DNA from: Falsigemmobacter intermedius
Lineage (GTDB): Bacteria > Pseudomonadota > Alphaproteobacteria > Rhodobacterales > Rhodobacteraceae
Direction: 5' to 3'
Length of the DNA stretch: 64,000 bases
NCBI RefSeq assembly: GCF_004054105.1
Contig: NZ_SBLC01000003.1
Location: 62,001 to 126,000, forward strand
Shown here piece by piece: positions 54,857 through 63,958 of the stretch. Position numbers and translations under genes: made by a program. The notes beneath the pieces were generated by a model. That model had not been told where the DNA came from. It worked only from the letters and a program-made list of their open reading frames with translations, and ran no database searches. Numbering within the stretch: the stretch's first letter is position 1; each line of letters begins with the position of its first letter.

Positions 54857-54932
54857 CGTCTTGGCAGCGCGGCAGGCGCTGCCCATATTACTGAGAACCG
54901 GTGGCGCCCTGCCGCCCTGACGGAGTGCTTTC

Positions 54933-55595
54933 ATGTCCTGGTTCATCCGCAAACCCGCTGAACTGCTTGCCCCCTCTGAGACCCTGCCGGGCCGCCCCGA
55001 GCCGCTGCCGACCTCAGCGAAACATCTGCTCTTCGGGGTCGATCAGAAGGCCGAAGTGCCGGAGGGCATGGAAGAGGCGTTTTTCGCCATGGGGTGCTTC
55101 TGGGGTGTTGAGCGGCTGTTCTGGCAGCAGCCCGGCGTCTGGCTGACGGCCGCAGGGTATCAGGGCGGCGTGACGCTTAACCCGACCTATGAAGAGGTCT
55201 GCTCTGGTCTCACCAACCACACGGAGGTGGTGCGCGTGGTCTGGGATCCGGCGCAGACCAGCTTTGCGGCGCTGTTGAAGATCTTTTGGGAAAGCCACAA
55301 TCCCACCCAGGGCATGCGTCAGGGCAATGACACCGGCACGCAGTACCGCTCGGCGCTCTATGTCACCACGCCCGAGCAGCTTGAGGCCGCTGAGGCCAGT
55401 CGCGCGCTTTATCAGCACCGCCTCATGCGGGCGGGGCAGGGCATCGTGACCACCGAAATCGCCATGGCGCCCGAGTTCTATTACGCCGAAGACTACCATC
55501 AACAGTATCTGGCGAAGAACCCCAACGGCTATTGCGGGCTGAAAGGCACCGGGGTCAGCTGCCCGATCGCAGCTCCCGCAGCGCCGGCTGCCTGA
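54933..55595 (+). CDS. msrA: Peptide-methionine (S)-S-oxide reductase
   Basis: 220 residues. The catalytic motif is GCFWGVE with Cys55, and the C-terminal [17 protein letters not shown] holds candidate resolving cysteines. Core blocks [16 protein letters not shown] and [12 protein letters not shown] are family-typical. It repairs oxidised methionine using thioredoxin. There is no signal peptide, so cytoplasmic. Confidence 0.95.
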   Translation: MSWFIRKPAELLAPSETLPGRPEPLPTSAKHLLFGVDQKAEVPEGMEEAFFAMGCFWGVERLFWQQPGVWLTAAGYQGGVTLNPTYEEVCSGLTNHTEVVRVVWDPAQTSFAALLKIFWESHNPTQGMRQGNDTGTQYRSALYVTTPEQLEAAEASRALYQHRLMRAGQGIVTTEIAMAPEFYYAEDYHQQYLAKNPNGYCGLKGTGVSCPIAAPAAPAA

Positions 55596-55734
55596 GGTGA
55601 TACCAGCAGGGCCGGCCCTGCGGCCTGACGCCCCCGACGCGGCCCCGGCCTTGACCAGCCGGGCGGCTCGGGGCAAACCGCAGCCAAAGGGCGGCTTTGA
55701 CGGGCCGGCCATGTCTCAGTTCAGGATCTGACCG

Positions 55735-56610
55735 ATGCCCAGCTATTCCGCGATCACCTCGCTTGACGGCAAAGAGGCGGCCGATGCGCTCGCCGCTGCT
55801 CTCGAGAAGCTGACCCCCGAGCCCTACGGCGTCGGCGTCTTTGAGATCGAGGACGGCTCGGAGATGTGGGAAGTCGGTGCCTATTTCACCGAAGCCCCGA
55901 ATGAGGCGGTTCTCGACATTATCGCCATTGCTTTTGGTGCGAAGGGCATGACCGTCTCTGAGATTCCGGAAATCGACTGGGTTGCTAAGGTGCGCCGCGA
56001 TCTCGCCCCGGTCGAGGCAGGCCGCTTCTTTCTATATGGCAGCCATGATGCCGATAAAGTGCCCGAAACCGGTGTGATCCCGCTGCAGATTGAGGCGACG
56101 GTGGCCTTCGGCACCGGCCATCATGGCACCACGCTGGGCTGTCTGAAAGCGCTGGATCGCCTGGGCGCTGAGGGGCTGATGGTGCAGAATGTGGCGGATA
56201 TCGGCTCGGGCACCGGGGTTCTGGCCCTGGCGGCCGCACGCCTCTGGCCCGAGGCGAAGGTCATCGCCTCTGATATCGATCAGGTGGCGGTCGATGTGGC
56301 CATCGCCAATGCTGAGATCAACGGCCTTGCTGACCGCGTGCCCTGTGTTGAAGCAGCAGGCTTTGATCACCGCGATCTGAAGAGCCGCGCCCCCTATGAT
56401 CTGATCTTCGCAAATATCCTCAAAGGCCCCCTGGTGCAGCTGGCCCCGGATATGGCGAAACATGCGGCTCCGGGCGGGCATCTGATCCTCTCAGGCCTGC
56501 TGACGGTTCAGTCCGAATCGATCCTTGATGCCTATGTTGCCCAGGGATTCAGCCTGAAAGAACACACGCAGATCGGCGAATGGAGCACTCTCGTCCTGCT
56601 GCGCGGCTGA
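55735..56610 (+). CDS. prmA: Ribosomal protein L11 methyltransferase
   Basis: 291 residues. The SAM motif VADIGSGTGVLALAAARLWPEAKVIASDID is preceded by the PrmA stretch EATVAFGTGHHGTTLGCLKALD. YDLIFANILKGPLVQLAPDM is the catalytic NPPY-like region of the family. An N-terminal alpha/beta substrate-recognition domain is present. It trimethylates L11. Single gene ending in a strong terminator. Confidence 0.95.
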   Translation: MPSYSAITSLDGKEAADALAAALEKLTPEPYGVGVFEIEDGSEMWEVGAYFTEAPNEAVLDIIAIAFGAKGMTVSEIPEIDWVAKVRRDLAPVEAGRFFLYGSHDADKVPETGVIPLQIEATVAFGTGHHGTTLGCLKALDRLGAEGLMVQNVADIGSGTGVLALAAARLWPEAKVIASDIDQVAVDVAIANAEINGLADRVPCVEAAGFDHRDLKSRAPYDLIFANILKGPLVQLAPDMAKHAAPGGHLILSGLLTVQSESILDAYVAQGFSLKEHTQIGEWSTLVLLRG

Positions 56611-56631
56611 TCGGGCCCTTTACAGACGACG

Positions 56632-56660
56632 AAGCCGCCGGGGGACCGGCGGCTTTTTTC
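56632..56660 (+). terminator. Terminator of prmA
   Basis: Ten-base-pair stem aagccgccgg/ccggcggctt, 4-nt loop, six T residues. Confidence 0.92.
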
Positions 56661-56712
56661 ATTGGTATCCCCGTTGCGCGCGGCGACAGCCGGTCTGGCC
56701 CGGGCAGGGGCT

Positions 56713-56752
56713 TGAAAAAGGTAAAGGCCGCACCGGTGGTCCGGCGCGGCCT
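56713..56752 (-). terminator. Terminator of the DUF1127 gene
   Basis: Minus-strand stem aggccgcgccgg/ccggtgcggcct (one wobble) followed by TTTACCTTTTTC. Confidence 0.8.
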
Positions 56753-56792
56753 GTCCCTCTCAGACGCTTCGGGCGGCAGAGCCGCCGCAGGA

Positions 56793-56999
56793 TCAGCGCA
56801 GGTGGGCGGAGATGTTTTCCAGATCACCGCGGCACAGGCCGATATCATCCAGTTCACGATCCGACAGGCGTGCCAGCGCTTTGCGGGTCACGCGCAGATC
56901 GTTCCACTGAACGAGGCGCAGGGTCACGGAGCGGAAGAAAGAGCTCAGCCCGCCCCCGATGGATCCCTGAAGCGGGCGGGTGGTTTCGAAAGCGGCCAT
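56793..56999 (-). CDS. DUF1127 domain-containing small protein
   Basis: 68 residues from the ATG at 56999, with AAAGGA 8 bp upstream; an ATG at 57008 overlaps that site. DUF1127 core: VTLRLVQWNDLRVTRKALARLSDRELDDIGLCRGDLENI (about 25-63), an Arg-rich helical domain. A Rhodobacter sphaeroides member (CcaF1) binds RNA and affects sRNA maturation, so an RNA-related role is possible here. It has its own promoter region and terminator, and is divergent from ruvC. Confidence 0.9.
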   Translation of the reverse strand: MAAFETTRPLQGSIGGGLSSFFRSVTLRLVQWNDLRVTRKALARLSDRELDDIGLCRGDLENISAHLR

Positions 57000-57142
57000 G
57001 GTCAACATCCTTTTCAAAAACTGCCTGTTTCACAGGCTTCACATTCGATGACTGCCAGATATTGATGCTGCAGTTGCAAAACAACTCCCCGATTTCACAT
57101 GACCGTCTTGCGTTTCCTGCATGGCTGGGACTGACGTTACGT

Positions 57143-57156
57143 CCTTAAAAATAAGG
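57143..57156. promoter_or_regulatory. Inverted repeat in the DUF1127/ruvC divergent region
   Basis: CCTTA-AAAA-TAAGG, directly preceded by GACG-TTA-CGTC (57133-57143). It lies in the 293-bp AT-richer gap between the divergent genes; candidate operator. No gene is seen in the gap. Confidence 0.4.
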
Positions 57157-57292
57157 TGAATGAAAAGCGGCATTGCTGCGCCCGAATCGCAGCCGGCTTT
57201 CGCTGCGTTGCAGAAATTTTACACAAAGCAGCTAAGGGCTGGAGAATGTTCATGTTTCGTGCCAGACTGGCCAAAACAAGGAACAGGCAGGC

Positions 57293-57814
57293 ATGCGCGT
57301 TTTAGGTATCGACCCCGGATTGCGGAACCTCGGCTGGGGGGTCATTGATGTGGCGGGCAGCCGGCTGACCCATGTTGCCAATGGCATCTGCCATTCAGAG
57401 CCGGGGGATCTCGCGCAGCGTCTGCTGGCGCTGCACAGCCAGCTCACGGAAGTGTTGCGGCTTTATCAGCCCGATGCGGCGGCAGTGGAGCAGACTTTCG
57501 TGAACAAGGACGCGGTCTCGACCCTGAAGCTGGGGCAGGCGCGCGGCATTGCGCTGCTGGTTCCGGCTCAGGCGGGGCTGACGGTGGGCGAATATGCCCC
57601 GAATGCCATCAAGAAATGCGTGGTGGGTGTGGGTCATGCGGCCAAGCAGCAGGTCGATCATATGGTGCGTTTTCAGTTTCCCGGCGCGGTGATCGCGGGG
57701 CCGGATGCGGCGGATGCGCTTGCGATTGCGATCTGCCATGCGCATCATCTGCAATCCTCTGACCGCCTGCTGGCGGCAGTGAAACGGGCGGATGTGCAAA
57801 GGGCTGCGGGATGA
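57293..57814 (+). CDS. ruvC: Holliday junction resolvase RuvC
   Basis: 173 residues. The acidic catalytic residues are Asp7 in LGIDPGLRN, the Glu in [11 protein letters not shown], and the Asp pair in [16 protein letters not shown]. It cuts Holliday junctions that RuvAB migrates. It overlaps ruvA by 4 bp (ATGA) and is the first gene of ruvC-ruvA-htpX-ruvB. Confidence 0.97.
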   Translation: MRVLGIDPGLRNLGWGVIDVAGSRLTHVANGICHSEPGDLAQRLLALHSQLTEVLRLYQPDAAAVEQTFVNKDAVSTLKLGQARGIALLVPAQAGLTVGEYAPNAIKKCVVGVGHAAKQQVDHMVRFQFPGAVIAGPDAADALAIAICHAHHLQSSDRLLAAVKRADVQRAAG

Positions 57815-58503
57815 TCGGAAAGCTTTCGGGTCTCATCGACTGGAAGGGGGATGGCCATGTCATCCTTGATGTGCGCGGTGTGGGCTATGAGGTCATGGTC
57901 TCGGACCGCACGCTGGCGCAACTGCCGCCCGTGGGGCAGGCGGCAGCCCTTTATACCGAGATGATCGTGCGCGAGGATCTGTTGCAGTTGATCGGCTTTC
58001 CGACGCTGATTGACCGCGAATGGCACCGGCTTTTGACCACCGTTCAGGGCGTGGGTGCCAAGGCGGCGCTGGCCATTCTGGGCACCCTTGGCCCGGAGGG
58101 GACGGCGCGGGCGATAGCCTTGGGCGATACCAAGGCGCTGACGGCAGCGCCGGGGATCGGTGCCAAGATCGCCCAGCGGGTCGTGCTGGAGTTAAAGAGC
58201 AAAGCGCCGATGCTGATGGCGAAGGGCGGGGCCATGGGGGCTGAGGCCGATTTCGATGCGGAGGTGATCGAGGCAGAGGCTGCGGCGGCGCCTAAAGTCG
58301 CGCCGAAGCGCAGGGCGGCGGCTGCGCCGGTGGTTGCGCCTTCGGCTGCGGCCAGTGCCGATGCGCTCTCGGCGCTTTTGAACCTTGGCTATGCCCAGGG
58401 CGATGCGGCGGCGGCGGTGGCTCAGGCGGCGGGGGAGAATGACGGGCTTGAGACCTCGGGCCTGATCCGGGCGGCGCTGAAGCTTTTGCAGCCGCAGCGC
58501 TGA
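57811..58503 (+). CDS. ruvA: Holliday junction DNA helicase subunit RuvA
   Basis: 230 residues. Domain I ([31 protein letters not shown]), the two helix-hairpin-helix motifs ([18 protein letters not shown] and [20 protein letters not shown]) and a C-terminal UBA-like domain III ([22 protein letters not shown]). An Ala-rich flexible linker lies at about 140-185. The tetramer recognises the junction and loads RuvB. Confidence 0.97.
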   Translation: MIGKLSGLIDWKGDGHVILDVRGVGYEVMVSDRTLAQLPPVGQAAALYTEMIVREDLLQLIGFPTLIDREWHRLLTTVQGVGAKAALAILGTLGPEGTARAIALGDTKALTAAPGIGAKIAQRVVLELKSKAPMLMAKGGAMGAEADFDAEVIEAEAAAAPKVAPKRRAAAAPVVAPSAAASADALSALLNLGYAQGDAAAAVAQAAGENDGLETSGLIRAALKLLQPQR

Positions 58504-58564
58504 GGACTTGTCGCAGGGGCGGGCGCTGACCATATCTGCACGAGATCTCAGCGGAGTAGAGCAG

Positions 58565-59539
58565 ATGCAGGGATATGCAAAAACGGCCGTCCTGATGGCA
58601 GGGATGACGGCGCTGTTCATGGCGATCGGCGCGCTGATCGGCGGGGGCAGCGGCGCGATGATTGCGCTTGGCTTTGCGGCTGTCACCAATCTGCTGGCCT
58701 GGTGGAACTCAGATAAGGCGGTTTTGTCGATGACCGGAGCGCGCGAGGTCGACAGCCGCTCGGCGCCCTATCTGGTGCAGATGGTTCATCAGATGGCCGA
58801 TCGTGCGGGCCTGCCGCCGCCGCGGGTCTATGTCATTGAGAGCGATCAGCCCAATGCCTTTGCGACCGGGCGCAATCCCGACAATGCCGCCGTTGCAGCG
58901 ACGACAGGTCTGTTGCGCAGTATGTCCCAGGAGGAGATCGCGGCGGTGATGGCGCATGAACTCGCGCATATCAAAAGCCGCGATACGCTGATCATGTCGG
59001 TGACCGCCACCATGGCGGGGGCGATTTCGATGCTGGCCAATTTTGCCTTTCTGTTTGGCGGCAGCAATCGCGACCGGCCGCTTGGGGCGGTGGGGACCAT
59101 GGCGATGATGATCCTGGCCCCGATGGCCGCCGCCGTGGTGCAGATGGCGATCTCCCGCTCGCGCGAATATGAGGCGGATCGGATCGGGGCGGAAATCTGC
59201 GGCAATCCCCTGTGGCTGGCCTCGGCGCTGCGCCGCCTTGAGGGGCTGGCTTTGCGGATCGACAATCCGACGGCGGAGCGCAATCCGGCGCTTGCGCATA
59301 TGTTCATCGTCAATCCCCTTCATGCCCATGCCCGCGATAAGCTGTTCTCGACCCACCCGTCGACGGCCAATCGGGTGGCCGCGCTGGAGGCCATGGCCGC
59401 AGCATCGCCCCGCGGCGCTGCGCCAGTCGCGCCTGCTGTCGGCGGGGCGGCAGGGCCCTTTGCCTCGGGGGCGCCGCGGGCTGCGGGCGGGCGGGGAGAG
59501 CGGCAGACATCGGTGCCCCGCGCCGGGCGGCGGCGCTGA
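58565..59539 (+). CDS. htpX: Protease HtpX homologue
   Basis: 324 residues from the ATG at 58565 (GGAG 9 bp upstream). Two N-terminal membrane helices precede the zinc motif HELAH (131-135) in [13 protein letters not shown], with two more helices and the third ligand Glu in [13 protein letters not shown]. The C-terminal 50 residues are Ala/Gly/Pro/Arg-rich and probably disordered. M48 membrane protease for quality control. Its position between ruvA and ruvB breaks the ruvCAB order and may be a lineage trait. Confidence 0.94.
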   Translation: MQGYAKTAVLMAGMTALFMAIGALIGGGSGAMIALGFAAVTNLLAWWNSDKAVLSMTGAREVDSRSAPYLVQMVHQMADRAGLPPPRVYVIESDQPNAFATGRNPDNAAVAATTGLLRSMSQEEIAAVMAHELAHIKSRDTLIMSVTATMAGAISMLANFAFLFGGSNRDRPLGAVGTMAMMILAPMAAAVVQMAISRSREYEADRIGAEICGNPLWLASALRRLEGLALRIDNPTAERNPALAHMFIVNPLHAHARDKLFSTHPSTANRVAALEAMAAASPRGAAPVAPAVGGAAGPFASGAPRAAGGRGERQTSVPRAGRRR

Positions 59540-59549
59540 GGGGCGGGCG

Positions 59550-59594
59550 CCGGGGCGCTGCCCCGGACCCCGGAGTATTTGGAAAAAGCCAAAG
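59550..59594 (+). repeat. Intergenic hairpin repeat, copy C
   Basis: Stem ccggggc/gccccgg, loop gct, then ggaccccggGAGTATTTggaaaaagccaaag, between htpX and ruvB. The hairpin is the same as copy B, while the end of the tail is the same as copy A. Confidence 0.75.
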
Positions 59595-59642
59595 TGATCA
59601 GAGGGGCTTGCAGAGCGGGCGCCGTTCAGGGATTGTTCCTCT

Positions 59643-60668
59643 ATGACACAGCCTGATCCCGCTTTGCGCCCCGAGCGCCTTTCTGAAGACAATGACCGCG
59701 CTCTGCGCCCGGAACGGCTGGAGGATTTCACCGGCCAGGCTGAGGCGCGCGCCAATCTGCGGGTCTTTATCGAATCGGCGCGGATGCGCGGCGAGGCGAT
59801 GGATCACACGCTGTTTCACGGCCCTCCCGGCCTTGGGAAAACCACGCTGGCGCAGATCATGGCGCGGGAACTGGGGGTTGGCTTTCGCATGACCTCCGGG
59901 CCGGTTCTGGCCAAGGCGGGGGATCTGGCGGCGATTCTGACCAATCTTGAGCCGCGCGATGTTTTGTTCATCGATGAGATTCACCGCCTGAGCCCGGTGG
60001 TGGAGGAAGTGCTTTATCCGGCGATGGAGGATTTTGCGCTGGATCTGGTGATCGGTGAGGGGCCGGCGGCGCGGACGGTGCGGATCGATCTGCAGCCCTT
60101 CACTCTGGTCGGGGCGACCACGCGGCTGGGGCTTTTGACCACGCCTTTGCGCGATCGCTTTGGCATTCCGACGCGGCTGCAGTTTTACACCATTGAAGAG
60201 CTGAACCTGATCGTCGGGCGGGGGGCGCGGCTTTTGGGGGTGGCGGCGGAGCCGGAGGGAACGCTGGAGATTGCGCGGCGCGCCAGGGGGACGCCGCGGA
60301 TCGCAGGGCGTCTGTTGCGCCGGGTTGTCGATTTTGCCCTGGTGGAAGGGGATGGTGTCATCACACGCGAGCTTGCCGACAGTGCGCTGACGCGGCTTGG
60401 GGTGGATGATCTGGGGCTCGACGGGGCGGACCGGCGTTACATTCTTTTGCTGGCCGAAAATTACGGCGGCGGGCCTGTGGGGGTTGAGACCATCGCGGCG
60501 GCGCTGTCGGAGAGCCGCGATGCGATTGAAGAGGTGATCGAGCCGTTTTTGCTGCAGCAGGGGCTTATTCAGCGCACCCCGCGCGGGCGGATGCTGGCGC
60601 CGAAAGCCTGGCGGCATATTGGCATCGCGCCGCCGCGTCAGCCCACTCAGGCGGATCTTTTCGGGTGA
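59643..60668 (+). CDS. ruvB: Holliday junction DNA helicase subunit RuvB
   Basis: 341 residues. Walker A is GPPGLGKTT (60-68), Walker [15 protein letters not shown], sensor 1 [20 protein letters not shown], the arginine finger in that region, and a C-terminal winged helix ending [30 protein letters not shown]+ motor for branch migration. Preceded by repeat copy C and followed by a strong shared terminator. Confidence 0.97.
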   Translation: MTQPDPALRPERLSEDNDRALRPERLEDFTGQAEARANLRVFIESARMRGEAMDHTLFHGPPGLGKTTLAQIMARELGVGFRMTSGPVLAKAGDLAAILTNLEPRDVLFIDEIHRLSPVVEEVLYPAMEDFALDLVIGEGPAARTVRIDLQPFTLVGATTRLGLLTTPLRDRFGIPTRLQFYTIEELNLIVGRGARLLGVAAEPEGTLEIARRARGTPRIAGRLLRRVVDFALVEGDGVITRELADSALTRLGVDDLGLDGADRRYILLLAENYGGGPVGVETIAAALSESRDAIEEVIEPFLLQQGLIQRTPRGRMLAPKAWRHIGIAPPRQPTQADLFG

Positions 60669-60704
60669 GGAATTCGGGGAGGCTTACTCTGCGTGCCGGA
60701 TAGG

Positions 60705-60733
60705 AAAAAGCCCCGCTCAGGCGGGGCTTTTGT
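60705..60733. terminator. Bidirectional terminator between ruvB and hisE
   Basis: Eleven-base-pair stem aaaagccccgc/gcggggctttt with loop tcag, flanked by A and T runs. Confidence 0.92.
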
Positions 60734-61053
60734 TATGCGCCGGGGCGGGCGGCTTTTTCGGCGATCCCGGAGGTGCCTTCGCGCTGTTCAAGAACGGCAT
60801 AGACCTCGGCGAGGGTCACATCGCGGGCGGCGAGCATGACCATGAGATGGTAAAGCACATCTGCCGCTTCGGAGGCGAGTTTCGCGCGGTCGTTTTTCAC
60901 CGCCTCAATGATCGCCTCAACAGCCTCTTCGCCGAATTTTTCGGCGCATTTCTCGGGGCCTTTGGCGAGGAGCTTTGCCGTCCAGCTTGATTCCGGATCG
61001 GCGGTTTTGCGCGCCTGGATGGTGGCTTCGAGCCGGGCCAGAAGATCAGACAT
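60733..61053 (-). CDS. hisE: Phosphoribosyl-ATP pyrophosphatase
   Basis: 106 residues, stand-alone HisE (not fused to HisI). The MazG-like fold shows SWTAKLLAKGPEKCAEKFGEEAVEAIIEAVKNDRAKLASEAADVLYHLMVML with its acidic metal-binding residues. It hydrolyses phosphoribosyl-ATP to phosphoribosyl-AMP, step 2 of histidine synthesis. It shares one base with hisF. Confidence 0.95.
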   Translation of the reverse strand: MSDLLARLEATIQARKTADPESSWTAKLLAKGPEKCAEKFGEEAVEAIIEAVKNDRAKLASEAADVLYHLMVMLAARDVTLAEVYAVLEQREGTSGIAEKAARPGA

Positions 61054-61811
61054 CAGAGCCTCACATTGATACCGGCAGCGGCCATATGGGCCTTGGCCTC
61101 TGCGATGGTATAGGTGCCGAAGTGGAAGATCGAGGCCGCGAGCACCGCGCTGGCGTGGCCTTCGGTCACCCCTTCGACCAGGTGGTCAAGCGTGCCGACA
61201 CCGCCCGAGGCGATCACCGGTACGGAGACGGCATCAGCGATCGCTCGGGTCAGCGGCAGGTTATAGCCGCCGCGGGTGCCGTCGCGGTCCATCGAGGTCA
61301 GAAGGATCTCGCCTGCGCCCTTGGTCGCCATTTTAACGGCGAATTCCACCGCATCAATGCCGGTCTCTTTGCGCCCGCCGTGGGTGAAAATCTCCCACTT
61401 TCCGGGCGCCACGGTTTTGGCGTCGATGGCGACGACGATGCACTGGCTGCCAAAGCGGTCGGCGGCCTCGGAGACGACATCGGGGTTTGCCACCGCCGCC
61501 GAGTTGAAGCTGACCTTATCGGCCCCCGCGAGCAGCAGGTTGCGCACATCCTGATGGCTGCGCACACCGCCGCCCACCGTCAGCGGCATGAAGCATTGCT
61601 CTGCCGTGCGGGTGACCAGATCGAACATGGTGCCGCGGTTTTCATGGGTGGCATGAATATCCAGAAAGCACAGCTCATCCGCGCCGGCCGCGTCATAGGC
61701 GCGGGCGGCTTCGACCGGATCACCGGCATCGATAAGATCGACGAAATTGACGCCCTTGACGACCCGGCCATCGGCCACATCGAGACAGGGGATGATGCGC
61801 GTCTTCAGCAT
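61053..61811 (-). CDS. hisF: Imidazole glycerol phosphate synthase cyclase subunit HisF
   Basis: 252 residues, beta/alpha barrel. Asp11 in [14 protein letters not shown] and the second catalytic Asp in [39 protein letters not shown] and PVIASGGVG are the phosphate-binding loops. It uses ammonia from HisH to form IGP and AICAR. First gene of the pair hisF-hisE; hisH/hisA are outside the window. Confidence 0.97.
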   Translation of the reverse strand: MLKTRIIPCLDVADGRVVKGVNFVDLIDAGDPVEAARAYDAAGADELCFLDIHATHENRGTMFDLVTRTAEQCFMPLTVGGGVRSHQDVRNLLLAGADKVSFNSAAVANPDVVSEAADRFGSQCIVVAIDAKTVAPGKWEIFTHGGRKETGIDAVEFAVKMATKGAGEILLTSMDRDGTRGGYNLPLTRAIADAVSVPVIASGGVGTLDHLVEGVTEGHASAVLAASIFHFGTYTIAEAKAHMAAAGINVRL

Positions 61812-61921
61812 ATGGGGCTCCTTTGCCTGGGCACTTCATAGCCCCGGATGAGGAAAGGGGAAAGACAGCGCGTCAGCTTCGTGGCAGGTTGAGGGCCGGG
61901 TTCTGACAGGAGGCGGTTTTG

Positions 61922-62338
61922 GTGAAGTATGGGATATTTCCGGGGATCCTGCTGTTGCTGGCAGGTTGCGGCGCGCAGGTAGCGGGTCCGGGCGCGGCTG
62001 TTGCCCCCGTGTCGGGCGTGAGCCGCGCGCAGGCAATCGCTGCCGAATGCCGGCTTCTGGAGGAGGCGCACCGGCGCGTGGCATCGGCACAGGGCCGGGC
62101 GAGTGCGGATATCCTGACCGGATGTCCGGGACATGAAACCCTGCGCGATGAGATGCCTTTGAAAGCCCAGACGGCGGCTTTGCGCCGCGCGAATGCCGCG
62201 CAGATCCCGCCCGTGGTGCAGGGCCTTGGGGTCCAGGGGCCGCGGATTTATCGCCGGATGATTACCCGGGGTGTGCCGGAGGCGGTCGCGCAGCAACTCG
62301 CAGCCTCGGATCTCATGGCGCAGGCGGCGCGGCGGTGA
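61922..62338 (+). CDS. Small lipoprotein of unknown function
   Basis: 138 residues. GTG 61922 is preferred because AGGAGG lies 8 bp upstream (a TTG one codon earlier is possible). Lipobox LLAGC near residue 16. The mature part is helical with two further cysteines (ECRLLEEAH and TGCPGHETL) and an amphipathic C-terminal half. It stands alone between hisF (divergent) and an AT-rich palindrome. No family recognised. Confidence 0.7.
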   Translation: MKYGIFPGILLLLAGCGAQVAGPGAAVAPVSGVSRAQAIAAECRLLEEAHRRVASAQGRASADILTGCPGHETLRDEMPLKAQTAALRRANAAQIPPVVQGLGVQGPRIYRRMITRGVPEAVAQQLAASDLMAQAARR

Positions 62339-62345
62339 AGATTCT

Positions 62346-62385
62346 GCTTAGTTATTGTGGTATCAAAATACCACAATAACTAAGC
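62346..62385. promoter_or_regulatory. Perfect AT-rich 18-bp inverted repeat before rplM
   Basis: Arms gcttagttattgtggtat and its exact complement are separated by caaa; 18 of 18 bp pair. It starts 8 bp after the lipoprotein stop and ends 37 bp before the rplM -35. There is no clean T tract on either strand, though a TATTGATTTTA follows on the plus strand. AT content is far above the surroundings. Confidence 0.6.
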
Positions 62386-62421
62386 TATTGATTTTACAAG
62401 AAACTATTATGTTTTGCGCGC

Positions 62422-62450
62422 TTGACGCAAGGCGGGGGCTGGGGCATTAA
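62422..62450 (+). promoter_or_regulatory. Promoter of rplM-rpsI
   Basis: TTGACG, 17-bp spacer, CATTAA, about 55 bp before the rplM start codon. Confidence 0.75.
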
Positions 62451-62504
62451 GCAGCATCCTTAAACACGAGGGCTTCGGCTTTCGTTGCAAGCACAGGTCA
62501 CACC

Positions 62505-62969
62505 ATGAAAACCTTTACCGCTACTCCGGCGGATATCGAGAAGAAATGGATCCTGATCGACGCCGAAGGCGTCGTTCTGGGCCGTCTCGCTACGATCGTC
62601 GCTCAGATTCTGCGCGGCAAGAACAAGCCGACGTTCACCCCCCATATGGATATGGGTGACAACGTCATCATCATCAACGCGGACAAGATCCAGATGACCG
62701 GTAACAAGCGCGACGACAAGCGCTACTACTGGCACACCGGTCACCCGGGCGGCATCAAGTTCCGTACCGCGCGTCAGGTTCTCGAAGGTGCTCACCCCGA
62801 GCGCGTTGTGACCAAGGCTGTTGAGCGCATGATCTCGCGCAACCGTCTGGGCCGCCAGCAGATGACCAACCTGCGCGTTTACGCAGGCGCTGAGCATCCG
62901 CATGTCGCACAAAACCCGGAAGTCCTGGACGTTAAAGTCCTGAACCCGAAAAACACCCGGAGCGCGTAA
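62505..62969 (+). CDS. rplM: 50S ribosomal protein L13
   Basis: 154 residues. [48 protein letters not shown] is the L13 signature; [23 protein letters not shown] and [34 protein letters not shown] follow. Codon use is highly biased toward abundant tRNAs. Operon with rpsI (2-bp gap). Confidence 0.98.
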   Translation: MKTFTATPADIEKKWILIDAEGVVLGRLATIVAQILRGKNKPTFTPHMDMGDNVIIINADKIQMTGNKRDDKRYYWHTGHPGGIKFRTARQVLEGAHPERVVTKAVERMISRNRLGRQQMTNLRVYAGAEHPHVAQNPEVLDVKVLNPKNTRSA

Positions 62970-62971
62970 TC

Positions 62972-63457
62972 ATGTCGGATATCAAATCGCTTGACGACCT
63001 GAAAGCCGCTGTCGCCGGCACCTCGGCTGCTGTTGTGGAAGAAGCTCCCCGTGAGCCGGTCCGCGACGCGCTGAACCGTTCCTACGCAACCGGTAAGCGT
63101 AAAGACGCTGTCGCACGCGTCTGGGTTAAGCCGGGTTCGGGCAAAGTCATCGTGAACGGCAAAGACCAGTCGGCTTACTTCGCCCGTCCGGTTCTGCAGA
63201 TGATCCTGAAGCAGCCCTTCGAAGTTGCAAACGTCGTCGGCCAGTTCGACGTCTATGCAACCGTGAAAGGTGGCGGTCTCTCGGGTCAGGCCGGCGCAGT
63301 GAAGCACGGCATCTCGAAAGCTCTGCAACTGTTCGAGCCGTCGCTGCGTGGCGCTCTGAAAGCCGCTGGCTTCCTGACCCGCGACTCGCGCGTCGTCGAG
63401 CGTAAGAAATACGGTAAGGCGAAAGCCCGCCGCAGCTTCCAGTTCTCGAAGCGTTGA
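62972..63457 (+). CDS. rpsI: 30S ribosomal protein S9
   Basis: 161 residues, with an N-terminal extension of about 35 residues ([27 protein letters not shown]) usual for alphaproteobacteria. [48 protein letters not shown] and the C-terminal [24 protein letters not shown], whose tail reaches the P-site tRNA, are all present. Confidence 0.98.
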   Translation: MSDIKSLDDLKAAVAGTSAAVVEEAPREPVRDALNRSYATGKRKDAVARVWVKPGSGKVIVNGKDQSAYFARPVLQMILKQPFEVANVVGQFDVYATVKGGGLSGQAGAVKHGISKALQLFEPSLRGALKAAGFLTRDSRVVERKKYGKAKARRSFQFSKR

Positions 63458-63479
63458 TTTTATCCCTTCGGGGATTTGG

Positions 63480-63506
63480 AAAGGCCCGCCTCCGGCGGGC
63501 CTTTTT
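63480..63506. terminator. Terminator of rplM-rpsI, shared with the convergent gene
   Basis: Eleven-base-pair stem aaaggcccgcc/ggcgggccttt with a 3-nt loop and TTTTT tail; its end touches the stop of the convergent PNPOx-like gene. Confidence 0.9.
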
Positions 63507-63958
63507 CATTTGCGCGGCAGATCGGTGACGCGGTAGGTCGCCAGCGCTTCGCGGCGCATATCCGCTTCGGTCTTATCGGGAAACAGATGCCAGCCGGGCG
63601 CGCGGATCGGGGCGACCTGTCCCACCCGCACCCGGATGACATGGCGGATCGGGTATTGCCCCTGGGTCAGTCGCGCAAACCGCGCCGAGAGGCCCGCGAA
63701 CTCCGCTTCCTCAGGGGCGATGAGGCTGGCCAGGCCTTCGAGTTTCTCGCCGCGCTGGCGAAAGATGTCGATCATGCTGACGCAGACCCTGGGATTTTCG
63801 CGGATATTGGCGAGGCTGCGGGCCGAGGCGATCTCTGCGATCAGCACCTCATCGGGGGCAGGGCGCAAAAACACTTCCTTCGGCGAGACATTGGGCTGCC
63901 CCGCCGCATCGGCCGTTGCCAGCCAGCACAGCACCACATGATCCGGCTCAGCGCTCAT
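63506..63958 (-). CDS. Pyridoxamine 5'-phosphate oxidase-like FMN-binding protein
   Basis: 150 residues, split-barrel fold. CWLATADAAGQPNVSPKEVFLRP (11-33) and ARSLANIRENPRVCVSMIDIFRQRGEKLEG (about 46-75) match general PNPOx-family FMN-binding strands. Not PdxH itself, which is longer. Function unknown; likely a flavin- or heme-binding stress protein. Complete in the window; nothing recognisable follows in the last 42 bp. Confidence 0.85.
   Translation of the reverse strand: MSAEPDHVVLCWLATADAAGQPNVSPKEVFLRPAPDEVLIAEIASARSLANIRENPRVCVSMIDIFRQRGEKLEGLASLIAPEEAEFAGLSARFARLTQGQYPIRHVIRVRVGQVAPIRAPGWHLFPDKTEADMRREALATYRVTDLPRK

Noticed and set aside
62346-62385. Palindrome considered as a chromosomal dif site or transposon end
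   Set aside because: XerCD sites have two 11-bp arms around a 6-bp centre, not 18-bp arms with a 4-bp centre. No transposase or target-site duplication is visible.
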